From JBEEJZ01 sp046046915 (GTDB lineage Bacteria > Pseudomonadota > Gammaproteobacteria > Burkholderiales > Burkholderiaceae_C), in assembly GCA_046046915.1 (NCBI GenBank), contig JBJOIT010000028.1:1-39332 (forward strand): a stretch of 39,332 nt of DNA, written 5' to 3'. How positions within the stretch are numbered: position 1 is the stretch's first letter; each line of letters opens with the position of its first letter. Positions 22,329-30,588 of this stretch are shown piece after piece. The notes beneath the pieces were generated by a model, which was given only the letters and a program-made list of their open reading frames with translations, had not been told where the DNA came from and made no database searches. Made by a program: the position numbers and the translations under genes.

Positions 22329-23816
22329 ATGATAGATAAACTGAGCTGGATCACGGTGTACCCCGAAATCATCCTGCTGACCATGGCATGCGTGATTTCA
22401 TTGGTTGATTTGCGTGTGACCGATGCACGTCGTCAACTGACCTATGTGCTGACCCTGATCAGTTTGGGCGTGGTTGCTGTGGTGCAGGCCATGTATGCGA
22501 GCAGCGGCGGTGAAGCCCATGGTTTTGGCAACATGCTGGTCAGCGATGTGATGGGCAACTGGCTGAAGTGCTTTGCGACCCTTGCAGTGATGATCACACT
22601 GGTGTATGCCCGTCCGTATGCGGCAGAGCGCGACATGATGCGTGGTGGCGAAATGTTCAGTCTGAGCATGTTTGCGCTGCTGGGCATGTTCATCATGATT
22701 TCGGGCAACAACTTTTTGGTCATCTACATGGGCCTTGAGTTGTTGACCTTGTCCAGCTATGCACTGGTTGCATTGCGTCGTGATGACGCCACGGCAACAG
22801 AGGCCGCCATGAAGTACTTCGTCTTGGGCGCACTGGCCTCGGGTTTTTTGTTGTACGGCTTGTCCATGATGTATGGTGCGACGGGCACTCTGGATATCAA
22901 CCTGGTTGCCAAGGCTATCGCCTCCGGGCAGGTCAATCACCAGGTCTTGGTCTTTGGTCTGGTGTTTGTGGTCGCCGGTTTGGCATTCAAGCTGGGTGCC
23001 GTGCCGTTTCACATGTGGATCCCAGACGTCTACCAAGGTGCGCCTACAGCCGTGACTTTGATGATAGGCGGTGCACCCAAGCTGGCCGCCTTTGCGATCG
23101 TGATGCGCTTGCTGGTAGAAGGTATGTTGCCCTTGGCCATGGACTGGCAGCAGATGTTGATGGTTCTGGCAGTTGGATCACTGCTGGTTGGAAACATCGC
23201 AGCTGTGGCACAAAGCAACCTTAAGCGTATGTTGGCTTTTTCAACCATCTCGCAAATGGGCTTTGTATTGCTCGGCCTGATGTCCGGTGTCTTGCAGGGC
23301 AACACCTTGTCTTCGGCAGATGCTTATGGTTCAGCCATGTTTTATGTGGTGACCTATGTGCTGACCACATTGGCGTCTTTTGGAGTGATCATTCTGTTGT
23401 CTCGTCGGGGTTTTGAAAGTGAAGAAATTTCGGATCTGGCGGGCCTGAATCAACGTAGCCCCTTGTACGCAGCGGTGATGGCCATTTGCATGTTCTCTCT
23501 GGGGGGTGTTCCCCCCATGGTGGGTTTCTATGCCAAGCTGTCGGTGCTGCAGGCCCTGGTGGCCTCTGGTGAAAGCCTGCATATGGGTCTTGCAGTGTTT
23601 GCGGTCATGATGTCGCTGATTGGCGCTTTCTATTACTTACGTGTTGTCAAAGTGATGTACTTTGATGCACCTACCCAGACCGAAGCCATCTCCGCGCCCG
23701 CCGATGTGCGTGTGGTACTGTCATTGAACGGTGCCATGGTCATGTTGCTTGGTTTGGTGCCCGGTGGTTTGATGGCGCTGTGCGGCAGTGCTGTGGCCCA
23801 GTTCACCGGCGGCTGA
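22329..23816 (+). CDS. nuoN: NADH-quinone oxidoreductase subunit N
   Basis: A 495-residue ND2-type antiporter-like subunit, about 14 spans. Conserved elements are YMGLELLTLSSYALVALRR (key Glu) and KLGAVPFHMWIPDVYQGAPTAVT (key Lys). It is the last core complex I gene, so all fourteen nuo genes are present, intact and in canonical order. Confidence 0.97.
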   Translation: MIDKLSWITVYPEIILLTMACVISLVDLRVTDARRQLTYVLTLISLGVVAVVQAMYASSGGEAHGFGNMLVSDVMGNWLKCFATLAVMITLVYARPYAAERDMMRGGEMFSLSMFALLGMFIMISGNNFLVIYMGLELLTLSSYALVALRRDDATATEAAMKYFVLGALASGFLLYGLSMMYGATGTLDINLVAKAIASGQVNHQVLVFGLVFVVAGLAFKLGAVPFHMWIPDVYQGAPTAVTLMIGGAPKLAAFAIVMRLLVEGMLPLAMDWQQMLMVLAVGSLLVGNIAAVAQSNLKRMLAFSTISQMGFVLLGLMSGVLQGNTLSSADAYGSAMFYVVTYVLTTLASFGVIILLSRRGFESEEISDLAGLNQRSPLYAAVMAICMFSLGGVPPMVGFYAKLSVLQALVASGESLHMGLAVFAVMMSLIGAFYYLRVVKVMYFDAPTQTEAISAPADVRVVLSLNGAMVMLLGLVPGGLMALCGSAVAQFTGG

Positions 23817-23860
23817 GCGGTACCAGTGATCTCTTTGCCTCTCTCTAGCCGAGTACAACA

Positions 23861-24166
23861 TTGACACAGACGCTTGCTTCGTGGTGGGTCTTGCTTTTGA
23901 GTCTCGTCCTTGCAAATCTGCCCTTCCTGACACAAAAGTGCTTGGGTCTGGTACCCCTCAAGCAAGGTAAGTCATTTATTATTCGTTTGCTTGAGCTGGT
24001 CTTCCTGTACTTTGTGGCAGGAGCCATGGGTCTCTTGCTTGAGCAAAATGCCGGTCAGCGCGCACCGCAGGGCTGGGAGTTTTATGCCATCACAGGCACC
24101 TTGTTCCTGACTTTCGCCTTTCCTGGTTTCACCTATAGGTATTTGCTGCGACATCGCCAGCAATGA
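23861..24166 (+). CDS. DUF2818 family small membrane protein
   Basis: A 101-residue protein starting at TTG 23861; no ATG occurs at a suitable place. It has three hydrophobic segments (about 6-25, 42-60 and 73-92) and ends in a basic tail (RYLLRHRQQ). I recognise it as the DUF2818 family, which in Burkholderiales regularly follows nuoN. Its function is not known. Consistent placement suggests an accessory or assembly role for complex I, but this is inference. It is 44 bases after nuoN and seven bases before the Nudix gene. Confidence 0.8.
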   Translation: MTQTLASWWVLLLSLVLANLPFLTQKCLGLVPLKQGKSFIIRLLELVFLYFVAGAMGLLLEQNAGQRAPQGWEFYAITGTLFLTFAFPGFTYRYLLRHRQQ

Positions 24167-24173
24167 GCCACAT

Positions 24174-24794
24174 ATGGCAGAGGAAAACCTGGTCGAACGC
24201 CGGCTGACTACGCAGCAGGTTTACAGCGGCCATTTTTTGCAGGTTTTTCAGGATACGGTTGAACTACCCGATGGCGACACGGCCACTCGGGAATATGTGG
24301 CCCACCCGGGCGCTGTGATGGTCATACCCCTGGTCCAGGGCACCGAGGGTGAATGGAGGGTGGTGTTGGAGCGCCAATACCGCTACCCCGTGGCCCGCGT
24401 CATGATTGAGTTTCCCGCCGGAAAACTTGACCCAGGTGAAGATGTGCTTGCCTGCGCCCAACGTGAACTGCGAGAAGAAACCGGCTATTCGGCGGCTAGC
24501 TGGGCAAGGGCGGGGCAGATGCACCCCGTGATCGCATATTCCACCGAATTTATAGATATCTGGTTTGCAAAAGACCTTCAGCCAGGTCAGCAGGATCTTG
24601 ACCGTGGCGAGTTTCTGGAGGTCTTTACCGCATCCCTGCCTGAACTATTGGATTGGTGCCGCACCGGTCGTGTGACAGACGCCAAGACCCTGGCTGGCGC
24701 TCTGTGGCTTCAAAACCTGGCATCCGGTGCCTGGGCACTGGATTGGCTGCCCGCTGATTCTGTCAGTCGAATCCGATCAGGGCCTACTGGATAG
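24174..24794 (+). CDS. Nudix hydrolase, ADP-ribose pyrophosphatase-like
   Basis: A 206-residue protein with a complete Nudix box at residues 83-105: Gly83, Glu89, Arg97-Glu98, Glu101-Glu102 and Gly104 are all in register with GX5EX7REUXEEXGU. The context VIEFPAGKLDPGED, with a preceding RQYRYPV, is typical of the NudF/ADP-ribose pyrophosphatase branch, which cleaves ADP-ribose and related sugars. The substrate is inferred. It is closely spaced with its neighbours and thus probably part of the nuo operon tail. Confidence 0.9.
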   Translation: MAEENLVERRLTTQQVYSGHFLQVFQDTVELPDGDTATREYVAHPGAVMVIPLVQGTEGEWRVVLERQYRYPVARVMIEFPAGKLDPGEDVLACAQRELREETGYSAASWARAGQMHPVIAYSTEFIDIWFAKDLQPGQQDLDRGEFLEVFTASLPELLDWCRTGRVTDAKTLAGALWLQNLASGAWALDWLPADSVSRIRSGPTG

Positions 24795-24797
24795 TTC

Positions 24798-25283
24798 ATG
24801 AAAGTGCTTGATCTGCAGTGCGAAGAGGGACATGTCTTCGAGGGCTGGTTTGGCTCTGAGCAGGACTTTGCGTCTCAGTTGGAAAGTCATCTCATCAGCT
24901 GCCCGGTGTGTAGCAGCACCGACATTCACAAGCGCCTCAGTGCACCGAGACTCAACTTCGGACGAGGCAAGCCGGAGCAGTCATCTGGCGTTGTGGCCGC
25001 TCAGGCCCATCCAATCGCCGCAATCCCACCTGAAGTGGCGGGTGAGGCTGGAGTTTCACAGTTGCAGGCAGCATGGCTATCGGCAGCTCGCAGGCTCATG
25101 GCCTCGTCCGAGGACGTGGGCGGGCAGTTCGCGCAAGAGGCTCGCAAGATGCACTATGGGGATGTGCCTGAACGCGCCATACGCGGCCAGGCCACTTTGC
25201 ATGAAGCGGCGGAGTTGCTGGACGAAGGGATCGCTGTGATCCCGCTACCACTGCCAGACGCGCTCAAGTCCAGCCTGCATTAG
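24798..25283 (+). CDS. DUF1178 family protein
   Basis: A 161-residue protein with an N-terminal zinc-ribbon-like pattern: Cys8 and His12 in CEEGHVFEGWF, then Cys35 and Cys38 in CPVCSS. The middle is variable, and the C-terminal half is helical (AWLSAARRLMASSEDVGGQFAQEARKMHYGD). This is the DUF1178 family, widespread in Alpha- and Betaproteobacteria and of unknown function. It starts three bases after the Nudix stop codon and faces the minus-strand cheV cluster. No clear terminator lies in the 21-base gap. Confidence 0.88.
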   Translation: MKVLDLQCEEGHVFEGWFGSEQDFASQLESHLISCPVCSSTDIHKRLSAPRLNFGRGKPEQSSGVVAAQAHPIAAIPPEVAGEAGVSQLQAAWLSAARRLMASSEDVGGQFAQEARKMHYGDVPERAIRGQATLHEAAELLDEGIAVIPLPLPDALKSSLH

Positions 25284-25304
25284 TGTGTTGTTAGCAGGCG
25301 GGCT

Positions 25305-25619
25305 TCAAGCTGTCACGTTCAACACCCGGCCGGTGCCAACGTTGTTGGTGTAGCCGTTCACGCCGCGAGGGACGGCCGATGTGACCTTCGTTAGTAGGTC
25401 CTTTGAACCTTGATCCTCCAGACTTGCGACCTTTGAACGTTGGCTGTCGGCATCGCGTTGCGCTTGCACAGCTTCGTCTCTCAGTTTTCGCGCTCTGGCC
25501 TCAGCTGCATCTGCACTTTGTCTGGCCTGGGCAAGTTCACTGGCACTGACGGTCGGTCGTGGTGTGGTTTCAAACCTGAGTGAGCTCATCGCGCCTGAGG
25601 TGCTGACGCCGCTGATCAT
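25305..25619 (-). CDS. Small unrecognised protein with coiled coil and C-terminal LNV motif
   Basis: A 104-residue protein I do not recognise. Residues 1-27 are Ser/Thr-rich. About 28-70 is a charged helix with heptad-like Ala spacing (AQARQSADAAEARARKLRDE) that looks like a coiled coil. A Gly/Asn-rich linker leads to the ending TGRVLNVTA. The small gene just upstream on the same strand ends TGRLLNVKA, so seven of the last nine residues agree. No signal peptide or membrane span is seen. The start at 25619 lacks a strong ribosome site, and the in-frame Met at residue 11 is an alternative. Location behind cheV hints at a motility or chemotaxis link, which is only inference. Confidence 0.6.
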   Translation of the reverse strand: MISGVSTSGAMSSLRFETTPRPTVSASELAQARQSADAAEARARKLRDEAVQAQRDADSQRSKVASLEDQGSKDLLTKVTSAVPRGVNGYTNNVGTGRVLNVTA

Positions 25620-25671
25620 GTTCGGGCTGTCTCAGGTTGGGGTGAAACAACGTGATGCCAAGGCGACTCGA

Positions 25672-25878
25672 TTAAGCCTTGACGTTCAACAGCCGGCCCG
25701 TGGTCTGGCCCTGAGTATTGATCACTGGCCTGGCGGGCGCTTCTTTTGCGGCTTGCTTGTCAGCTTCCATCTTGGCCAACTCCTGGGTTTTTGAAGCGGT
25801 AACGGCTTCTGAACGTTGCGCTGGGGCAGGGCGCTGAACGTTGCCAAGTGCCGTGGCGGATGAGGTGCTGGTCGACAT
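25672..25878 (-). CDS. Very small unrecognised protein with C-terminal LNV motif
   Basis: A 68-residue hydrophilic protein preceded by a strong ribosome site (AAGGAG five bases before ATG), which is the best evidence that it is real. It is rich in Ser, Thr, Ala and Gln, probably disordered at the N-terminus with a short charged helix (TQELAKMEADKQAAKE), and ends QTTGRLLNVKA. The shared ending with the next gene on the strand (TGRVLNVTA) suggests a conserved recognition tail or a paralogous pair. It is 47 bases downstream of the cheV stop codon and likely co-transcribed with it. I cannot assign a function. Confidence 0.6.
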   Translation of the reverse strand: MSTSTSSATALGNVQRPAPAQRSEAVTASKTQELAKMEADKQAAKEAPARPVINTQGQTTGRLLNVKA

Positions 25879-25925
25879 GCTGACTCCTTTGTTGCCTCAA
25901 ATCTTAGGCTCGATTGCCGGGCATT

Positions 25926-26888
25926 TCAAGATGGCTGACGGCCGAGCACGTCGCGTATCGAGTCCGATAACTCGTGTGCGTCGAACTTGGCGATGTAAGC
26001 GTCTGCCCCCACGCTCTTGACGTGACCTTCATTGGTCGTACCGGTCAGAGACGAATGGATGATGACGGGGATATCGCTCATACGACGATCCTGCTTGATG
26101 TTGCGGGTCAGGGTGAAACCGTCCATCTCAGGCATCTCCAGGTCAGTCAGCATGAGGGCGACTTTGTCTCGCAGTGTCTTGCCTTCAGCGGCTGCCTGAA
26201 CCGCGAGCGCATTGAGTTTGTCCCACGCTTCCCGCCCGGTCTTGGTCATGATGTAGGGCAGGCCCATTGCGCTCAAGCCTTTTTCGATGAGCATGCGGGC
26301 CATAGCCGAATCATCCGCTGCCATGATGACGGCACCGGGTGCCAGGTGGATGGCAGCGCCCAGCGAGCCCGCCTTCATGTCCGGCTCGTTGCCAGGCATG
26401 ACATCACGCAAAATTTGCTCGACGTCCAAAACCTGTGCCAGACGGGTGTTTTCAACATTGCCGTCCAGTCGGGCGATGCTGGTAACCAGGCCGCCGCCAT
26501 TGCCCTCTGCCGATAACACCTGATTCCATTCGAGGCGGACGATTTCATCGACCTCTTCCACCGCAAAAGCCTGGGTGGTGCGGGCGAACTCGGTCACCAA
26601 GAGGATCGTGTGCCCATTCTTGGGCGTGCAGCCCACCACGGCGGGCAGATTGATGACGGGAATGATCTGCCCACGTATGTTGGCCACGCCCATGACGTGT
26701 GCTGGCGAATTGGCCATGGCCGTGATGGGCGGCATGACCATGATTTCCCGCACCTTGAACACGTTGATGCCAAACAGCTCCCGGCGGTTCGATCCGGTGG
26801 CCTCTCCCAACCTGAAGAGCAACAACTCAAATCGGTTGTTGCTGGTGAGTTTGGTCCGTTCGTCGATCTCTTGCATCGATGATGTCAT
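25926..26888 (-). CDS. cheV: Chemotaxis coupling protein CheV (CheW domain plus receiver)
   Basis: A 320-residue protein with an N-terminal CheW-like domain (about 18-165, with RELFGINVFKVREIM and ANIRGQIIPVINLP) and a C-terminal receiver domain (about 185-315). The receiver has all key residues: Asp192-Asp193, phosphoacceptor Asp249 (LTDLEMPEMDGF), Ser279/Ser280 and Lys301 (YIAKFD). CheV couples chemoreceptors to CheA, and its phosphorylation helps adaptation. GGAG lies nine bases upstream of the start. No other che, mcp or flagellar gene is in the window, so this is a stand-alone cheV. The 216-base gap to marR shows no clear sigma-28 promoter. Confidence 0.93.
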   Translation of the reverse strand: MTSSMQEIDERTKLTSNNRFELLLFRLGEATGSNRRELFGINVFKVREIMVMPPITAMANSPAHVMGVANIRGQIIPVINLPAVVGCTPKNGHTILLVTEFARTTQAFAVEEVDEIVRLEWNQVLSAEGNGGGLVTSIARLDGNVENTRLAQVLDVEQILRDVMPGNEPDMKAGSLGAAIHLAPGAVIMAADDSAMARMLIEKGLSAMGLPYIMTKTGREAWDKLNALAVQAAAEGKTLRDKVALMLTDLEMPEMDGFTLTRNIKQDRRMSDIPVIIHSSLTGTTNEGHVKSVGADAYIAKFDAHELSDSIRDVLGRQPS

Positions 26889-27061
26889 CTGCGCATCTCC
26901 AAAGTAGCTTTGGCGCCCATGATACGGTGCAACCGGTGGTATGGACCTTGGTCGTCAACGCGAAGGCTGCGACGGGTGGGGCATTTATGCCGTTGATTGC
27001 AGCGCTGCCAGGCGTGCATAGATGTCACCGCGAGCCAGTGCAATAATGGACGCGTCAAATT

Positions 27062-27089
27062 TTGACTAGTCAATTAAATTTGCTATCAG
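27062..27089 (+). promoter_or_regulatory. marR-emrAB promoter with palindromic operator
   Basis: TTGACTAGTCAA (27062-27073) is a perfect 12-base palindrome in an AT-rich stretch (AATTTTGACTAGTCAATTAAATT) that stands out from the GC-rich surroundings. Its first six bases also read as a good -35 box (TTGACT), and 16 bases on is TATCAG, a fair -10. The start codon of marR is 15 bases further. Self-repressing MarR regulators usually bind such a palindrome over their own promoter. The rest of the gap, 26889-27061, shows nothing I can name. Confidence 0.6.
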
Positions 27090-27104
27090 CATCAACTGCT
27101 GGCC

Positions 27105-27638
27105 ATGACCGACCCATCCACACCCTCTGAGTCAGACTTGTGCCTCGACAAAACGGCAGGTTTGCCCTTTTACGACCCCGAGCACTACTGCCGGGAGGAC
27201 AGTCTGGCTTACCTGATGCACCGCATTCTGGGGCTGATGGGCGCGGAGGTGGATGCTGCCTTGCGCGACAAAGACCTGACGAATGCGCAGTGGGTGCCTT
27301 TGCTGAAACTGCACCTGGGTTCGGCATCGACCGTTGCAGAGCTGGCCAGGGAGTGCGACCTGGACGCCGGCGGCATGACGCGACTGCTGGACCGCATCGA
27401 GGCCAAGGGCCTGTGTCGCAGGATCCGATCCAGCCAGGACCGCCGGGTTGTCAACGTCGAATTGACCGACACCGGACGCGCCTTGGCGCAAGAGATCCCC
27501 TCTCTCCTGTGTCGGACACACAACGCCTATCTCGACGGGTTTACTCCCCAGGAGTGGGGCACCTTAAAGCATTTACTGGCGCGCATGTTTGACAACGCGC
27601 GTACCGCAGAACAGGCGCGCAAAGGCCAGCTGGCCTGA
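27105..27638 (+). CDS. MarR family transcriptional regulator (EmrR-like)
   Basis: A 177-residue winged-helix regulator. The DNA-binding core covers about residues 65-125: a recognition helix in AGGMTRLLDRIEAKGL and a wing in RRIRSSQDRRVVNVELTDTG. The C-terminal helices would form the dimer. A hydrophilic N-terminal extension (about 30 residues) precedes the first helix. It heads the emrA-emrB genes and has a palindrome over its promoter, so it probably represses the cassette until a toxic compound binds. The ligand is unknown. Confidence 0.92.
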   Translation: MTDPSTPSESDLCLDKTAGLPFYDPEHYCREDSLAYLMHRILGLMGAEVDAALRDKDLTNAQWVPLLKLHLGSASTVAELARECDLDAGGMTRLLDRIEAKGLCRRIRSSQDRRVVNVELTDTGRALAQEIPSLLCRTHNAYLDGFTPQEWGTLKHLLARMFDNARTAEQARKGQLA

Positions 27639-27653
27639 TCGACATCTCACCAA

Positions 27654-28925
27654 ATGACAGACATGACCTCGTCCATGAACAAAGCTAACGACCTCGTTAC
27701 GAACCCAATATCCCCCACCCAGAACGCTGTCAAGCCGTCGGGCGCACGCAAGCGCGCCTTGGGGGCGGTTGCCGCCGTTGTCGTGTTGAGCGGCCTGGTC
27801 TGGGGGGTATATGAATGGCGGGTGCTCAGCAAGGTTGAGACCACAGACAACGCTTATGTGCAGGGGCACGTGGTTCAGGTGACGCCCCTGATCAATGGCA
27901 CCGTGCAGGCGGTCTTGGCAGACGACACCGATTTTGTAAAGGCCGGGCAGACCCTGGTGCGACTGGACGGTGCGGACGCCTTGGTGGCCCTGGATGCCGC
28001 CAAGGCGCAATTGGCCCAGGCCGTGCGACAGGTGCAGGCCTTGTATGCCAACGATCAAACCTTTGGTGCCCAGGTCGCCGTGCGCGAAGCGGAGTGGGTG
28101 CGGGCCCAAACCGAAGTCGCCCGGACGCAAGAGTCCTACCAGCGGCGCCAGCCATTGGCAGGGCAGGGGGTGGTGTCTGGCGAGGATGTGGCCCAGTCCC
28201 GAAGCGCCTTCAGCGGCGCACAAAATGCCCTGGAGGTGGTTCGGGCTGGCGTTGTGGCGGCCAGGGAGCAGCTGTCTGCCAGCCAGCGCCTGACTCAGGG
28301 TGTGGGCCCCTATCAGCACCCCACCGTGCAACTGGCTGCAGCCAAAGTGCGTGAGGCTTACATGAACTTGCAGCGCACGCATTTGAAGTCTCCCCTCGAT
28401 GGCCATGTGGCACGGCGCACGGTGCAGTTGGGGCAACGCGTGGCGCCGGGTGCGCCCTTGATTTCTGTGATTGCGCTGCAGGACGTCTGGGTCGAGGCCA
28501 ACTTCAAGGAAGTGCAGCTGCGTCACATCCGTATCGGGCAGCCCGTCACGCTGGCCTCGGACCTCTATGGCCGTCAGGTCCAGTACCGTGGCCGTGTTAC
28601 CGGTTTGGGCGTGGGCACGGGTGCCGCCTTTGCGCTGCTACCGGCCCAAAACGCCACGGGTAACTGGATCAAGGTGATCCAGCGGGTGCCCGTGCGGGTA
28701 TCGCTCGACCGCGAGCAGGTCGCAGCCCATCCCTTGCGTGTGGGTTTGTCCATGACGGCGAGCGTGGACGTGCAGGACACATCGGGCAAGGCGCTGGCCG
28801 ATACGCCCGTTGCAGCGGCTTCTGGCACACCCGAGCAAGACGCCGACCCTGAAGTCGAGAAACTCATTCGGGGCGTCATCGCTGCACATATGGTGCGGCC
28901 GGGATCGAAAAAAGCGCTGCGCTGA
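27654..28925 (+). CDS. emrA: EmrA-type membrane fusion protein
   Basis: A 423-residue periplasmic adaptor of the HlyD/EmrA family. A cytoplasmic N-terminus (about 35 residues) leads to one membrane span (about 36-53), then the ETTDNAYVQGHVVQVTPLINGTVQAVLADD lipoyl half-domain, a helical hairpin (about 100-225) and the second half-domain with LKSPLDGHVARRTVQLGQRV and the beta-barrel. It links the inner-membrane transporter EmrB to an outer-membrane channel, for which no gene is present here. In-frame Met codons at 27654, 27663 and 27675 compete as starts; none has a clear ribosome site. Confidence 0.93.
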   Translation: MTDMTSSMNKANDLVTNPISPTQNAVKPSGARKRALGAVAAVVVLSGLVWGVYEWRVLSKVETTDNAYVQGHVVQVTPLINGTVQAVLADDTDFVKAGQTLVRLDGADALVALDAAKAQLAQAVRQVQALYANDQTFGAQVAVREAEWVRAQTEVARTQESYQRRQPLAGQGVVSGEDVAQSRSAFSGAQNALEVVRAGVVAAREQLSASQRLTQGVGPYQHPTVQLAAAKVREAYMNLQRTHLKSPLDGHVARRTVQLGQRVAPGAPLISVIALQDVWVEANFKEVQLRHIRIGQPVTLASDLYGRQVQYRGRVTGLGVGTGAAFALLPAQNATGNWIKVIQRVPVRVSLDREQVAAHPLRVGLSMTASVDVQDTSGKALADTPVAAASGTPEQDADPEVEKLIRGVIAAHMVRPGSKKALR

Positions 28926-28933
28926 GCCAGTCC

Positions 28934-30496
28934 GTGAGCAGTTCCCCTTCGGCCCCGGGCCAGTTTTCGCCCTTGCAAGGCTCCGCGCGGGTCTGGGGCA
29001 CCATCGCCCTGTCGTCAGCGACCTTCATGAACGTGCTGGACAGCTCGATTGCCAATGTGTCACTCACGGCCATAGCGGGCGATCTGGGCGTCAGCCCCAG
29101 TCAGGGCACCTGGGTGGTCACCAGCTTTGGTGTGGCCAATGCGATTGCCTTGCCGTTGACGGGCTGGCTGTCCCAACGCTTTGGGCAGGTTCGCCTCTTC
29201 ATGGCCAGCATTCTCCTGTTTGTGCTGACCTCATGGCTGTGTGGCCTGGCGCCCAATATGGAGCTGCTGATCGCCTTTCGTGCGATGCAGGGCTTTGTGG
29301 CGGGGCCCATGATTCCCTTGTCTCAGGCCCTGCTGCTGGCCAGTTACCCGCGCGTCATGGCTGGCCTGGCCATGGCCCTGTGGTCCATGACCATCCTGGT
29401 GGCGCCCGTGGTGGGACCGGTGCTCGGTGGCTGGCTGACTGAAAACATCCACTGGGGCTGGATTTTTTACATCAATATTCCGGTGGGGCTGGTGTCGGCC
29501 GTGATGGTGTGGTCGGTTTACCGCAAGCGCGAAAGCAAGGTCCGCAAGTTGCCCATCGATGCCGTGGGCCTGGCCTTGCTGGTGGTCTGGGTCGGCGCGT
29601 TGCAAATCATGCTGGACAAGGGCAAGGAACTGGACTGGTTCCAATCCAACGAGGTGGTGGCCCTGGGTGTTGTGGCTGCCATCGCGCTGGCTTTTTTTCT
29701 GGTCTGGGAACTGACCGATGAACACCCCGTGGTGGACTTGCGGCTGTTTGCCAATCGCAACTTCTGGGCGGGGTCTCTGGCCACGGCTGTGGGTTACGGC
29801 GTGTTTTTTGGCAACCTGGTGCTTTTGCCGATGTGGCTGCAACAGTACATGGGCTACACCGCCACCCAATCGGGTGAATTGCTGGCACCCGTCGGCATTT
29901 TTGCGATTTTGCTGTCGCCCATCGTAGGCAAAAACACGCATCGGCTAGACCCGCGCAAACTGGCCACCTTTGCCTTTGTGGTGTTTGCCATCGTGCTGTA
30001 CCTGCGCTCACGGTTCAACACCCAAGCCGATTTCGGCACCATCATGATTCCCACCATCGTGCAGGGCATCGCACTGGCCTTTTTCTTTATCCCGCTGGGC
30101 ACCCTCACCTTGTCTTCGGTGTCGCCAGACAAGATGGCGGCAGCAGCGGGTTTGTCTAACTTTGCGCGCATCACTGCAGGCTCGTTTGGTACCTCGATTG
30201 CTTCCACACTTTGGCACGACCGTGCTGCCTTGCACCACGCTCAGCTGTCCGAGGCCGTCACCTTGGGGCGTCCGGCAGCAGATGCCGCCCTGCAGGGCCT
30301 GAGCAGCGCGGGTCTGGAGTCTCAGCAGGCGCTGGCGGTGGTGAACCGACTGGTTGACCAGCAGGCCTATATGTTGGCCGCCAGCGACATCTTTTGGGCC
30401 TCGGCCTTGGTGTTTCTGGCGCTGATTCCCTTGGTGTGGTTGGCGCAACCCAAGCGTGCCAGCGCCACAGGGGGCGATGCCGGCGGCGCACACTGA
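28934..30496 (+). CDS. emrB: EmrB-type multidrug efflux transporter (DHA2 family MFS)
   Basis: A 520-residue proton-driven drug exporter with about fourteen membrane spans. The family patterns are clear: ATFMNVLDSSIANVSL in the first span, the motif-A-like GWLSQRFGQVRLF loop, and motif C in the fifth span (VAPVVGPVLGGWLTENIHWGWIFYINIPVG). The start is GTG at 28934, eight bases after the emrA stop codon. With EmrA it should pump hydrophobic compounds across both membranes; the substrates cannot be told. Confidence 0.94.
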   Translation: MSSSPSAPGQFSPLQGSARVWGTIALSSATFMNVLDSSIANVSLTAIAGDLGVSPSQGTWVVTSFGVANAIALPLTGWLSQRFGQVRLFMASILLFVLTSWLCGLAPNMELLIAFRAMQGFVAGPMIPLSQALLLASYPRVMAGLAMALWSMTILVAPVVGPVLGGWLTENIHWGWIFYINIPVGLVSAVMVWSVYRKRESKVRKLPIDAVGLALLVVWVGALQIMLDKGKELDWFQSNEVVALGVVAAIALAFFLVWELTDEHPVVDLRLFANRNFWAGSLATAVGYGVFFGNLVLLPMWLQQYMGYTATQSGELLAPVGIFAILLSPIVGKNTHRLDPRKLATFAFVVFAIVLYLRSRFNTQADFGTIMIPTIVQGIALAFFFIPLGTLTLSSVSPDKMAAAAGLSNFARITAGSFGTSIASTLWHDRAALHHAQLSEAVTLGRPAADAALQGLSSAGLESQQALAVVNRLVDQQAYMLAASDIFWASALVFLALIPLVWLAQPKRASATGGDAGGAH

Positions 30497-30511
30497 AGCC
30501 CGCTGGCCTGA

Positions 30512-30551
30512 ATATCCCCAAGGTCGAGCGACCCATACCAGCTGGGGGTAT
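30512..30551 (+). repeat. Hairpin between emrB and the winged-helix gene
   Basis: ATATCCCCA (30512-30520) pairs with TGGGGGTAT (30543-30551) over nine positions with one G-T pair. Inside it GGTC-GAGC-GACC forms a smaller stem. There is no T-run, so it is not a standard terminator. It stands about 40 bases before the next start codon and could be a regulatory leader or an operator. Confidence 0.35.
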
Positions 30552-30588
30552 CCCTCGTTATGATCGCAATCAACGGAGGATACATAAG

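Noticed and set aside
25620..25671. Frameshift joining the two small LNV-tail genes into one
   Set aside because: Each has its own start codon and a full copy of the C-terminal tail followed by a stop, so they are two genes rather than one broken gene.
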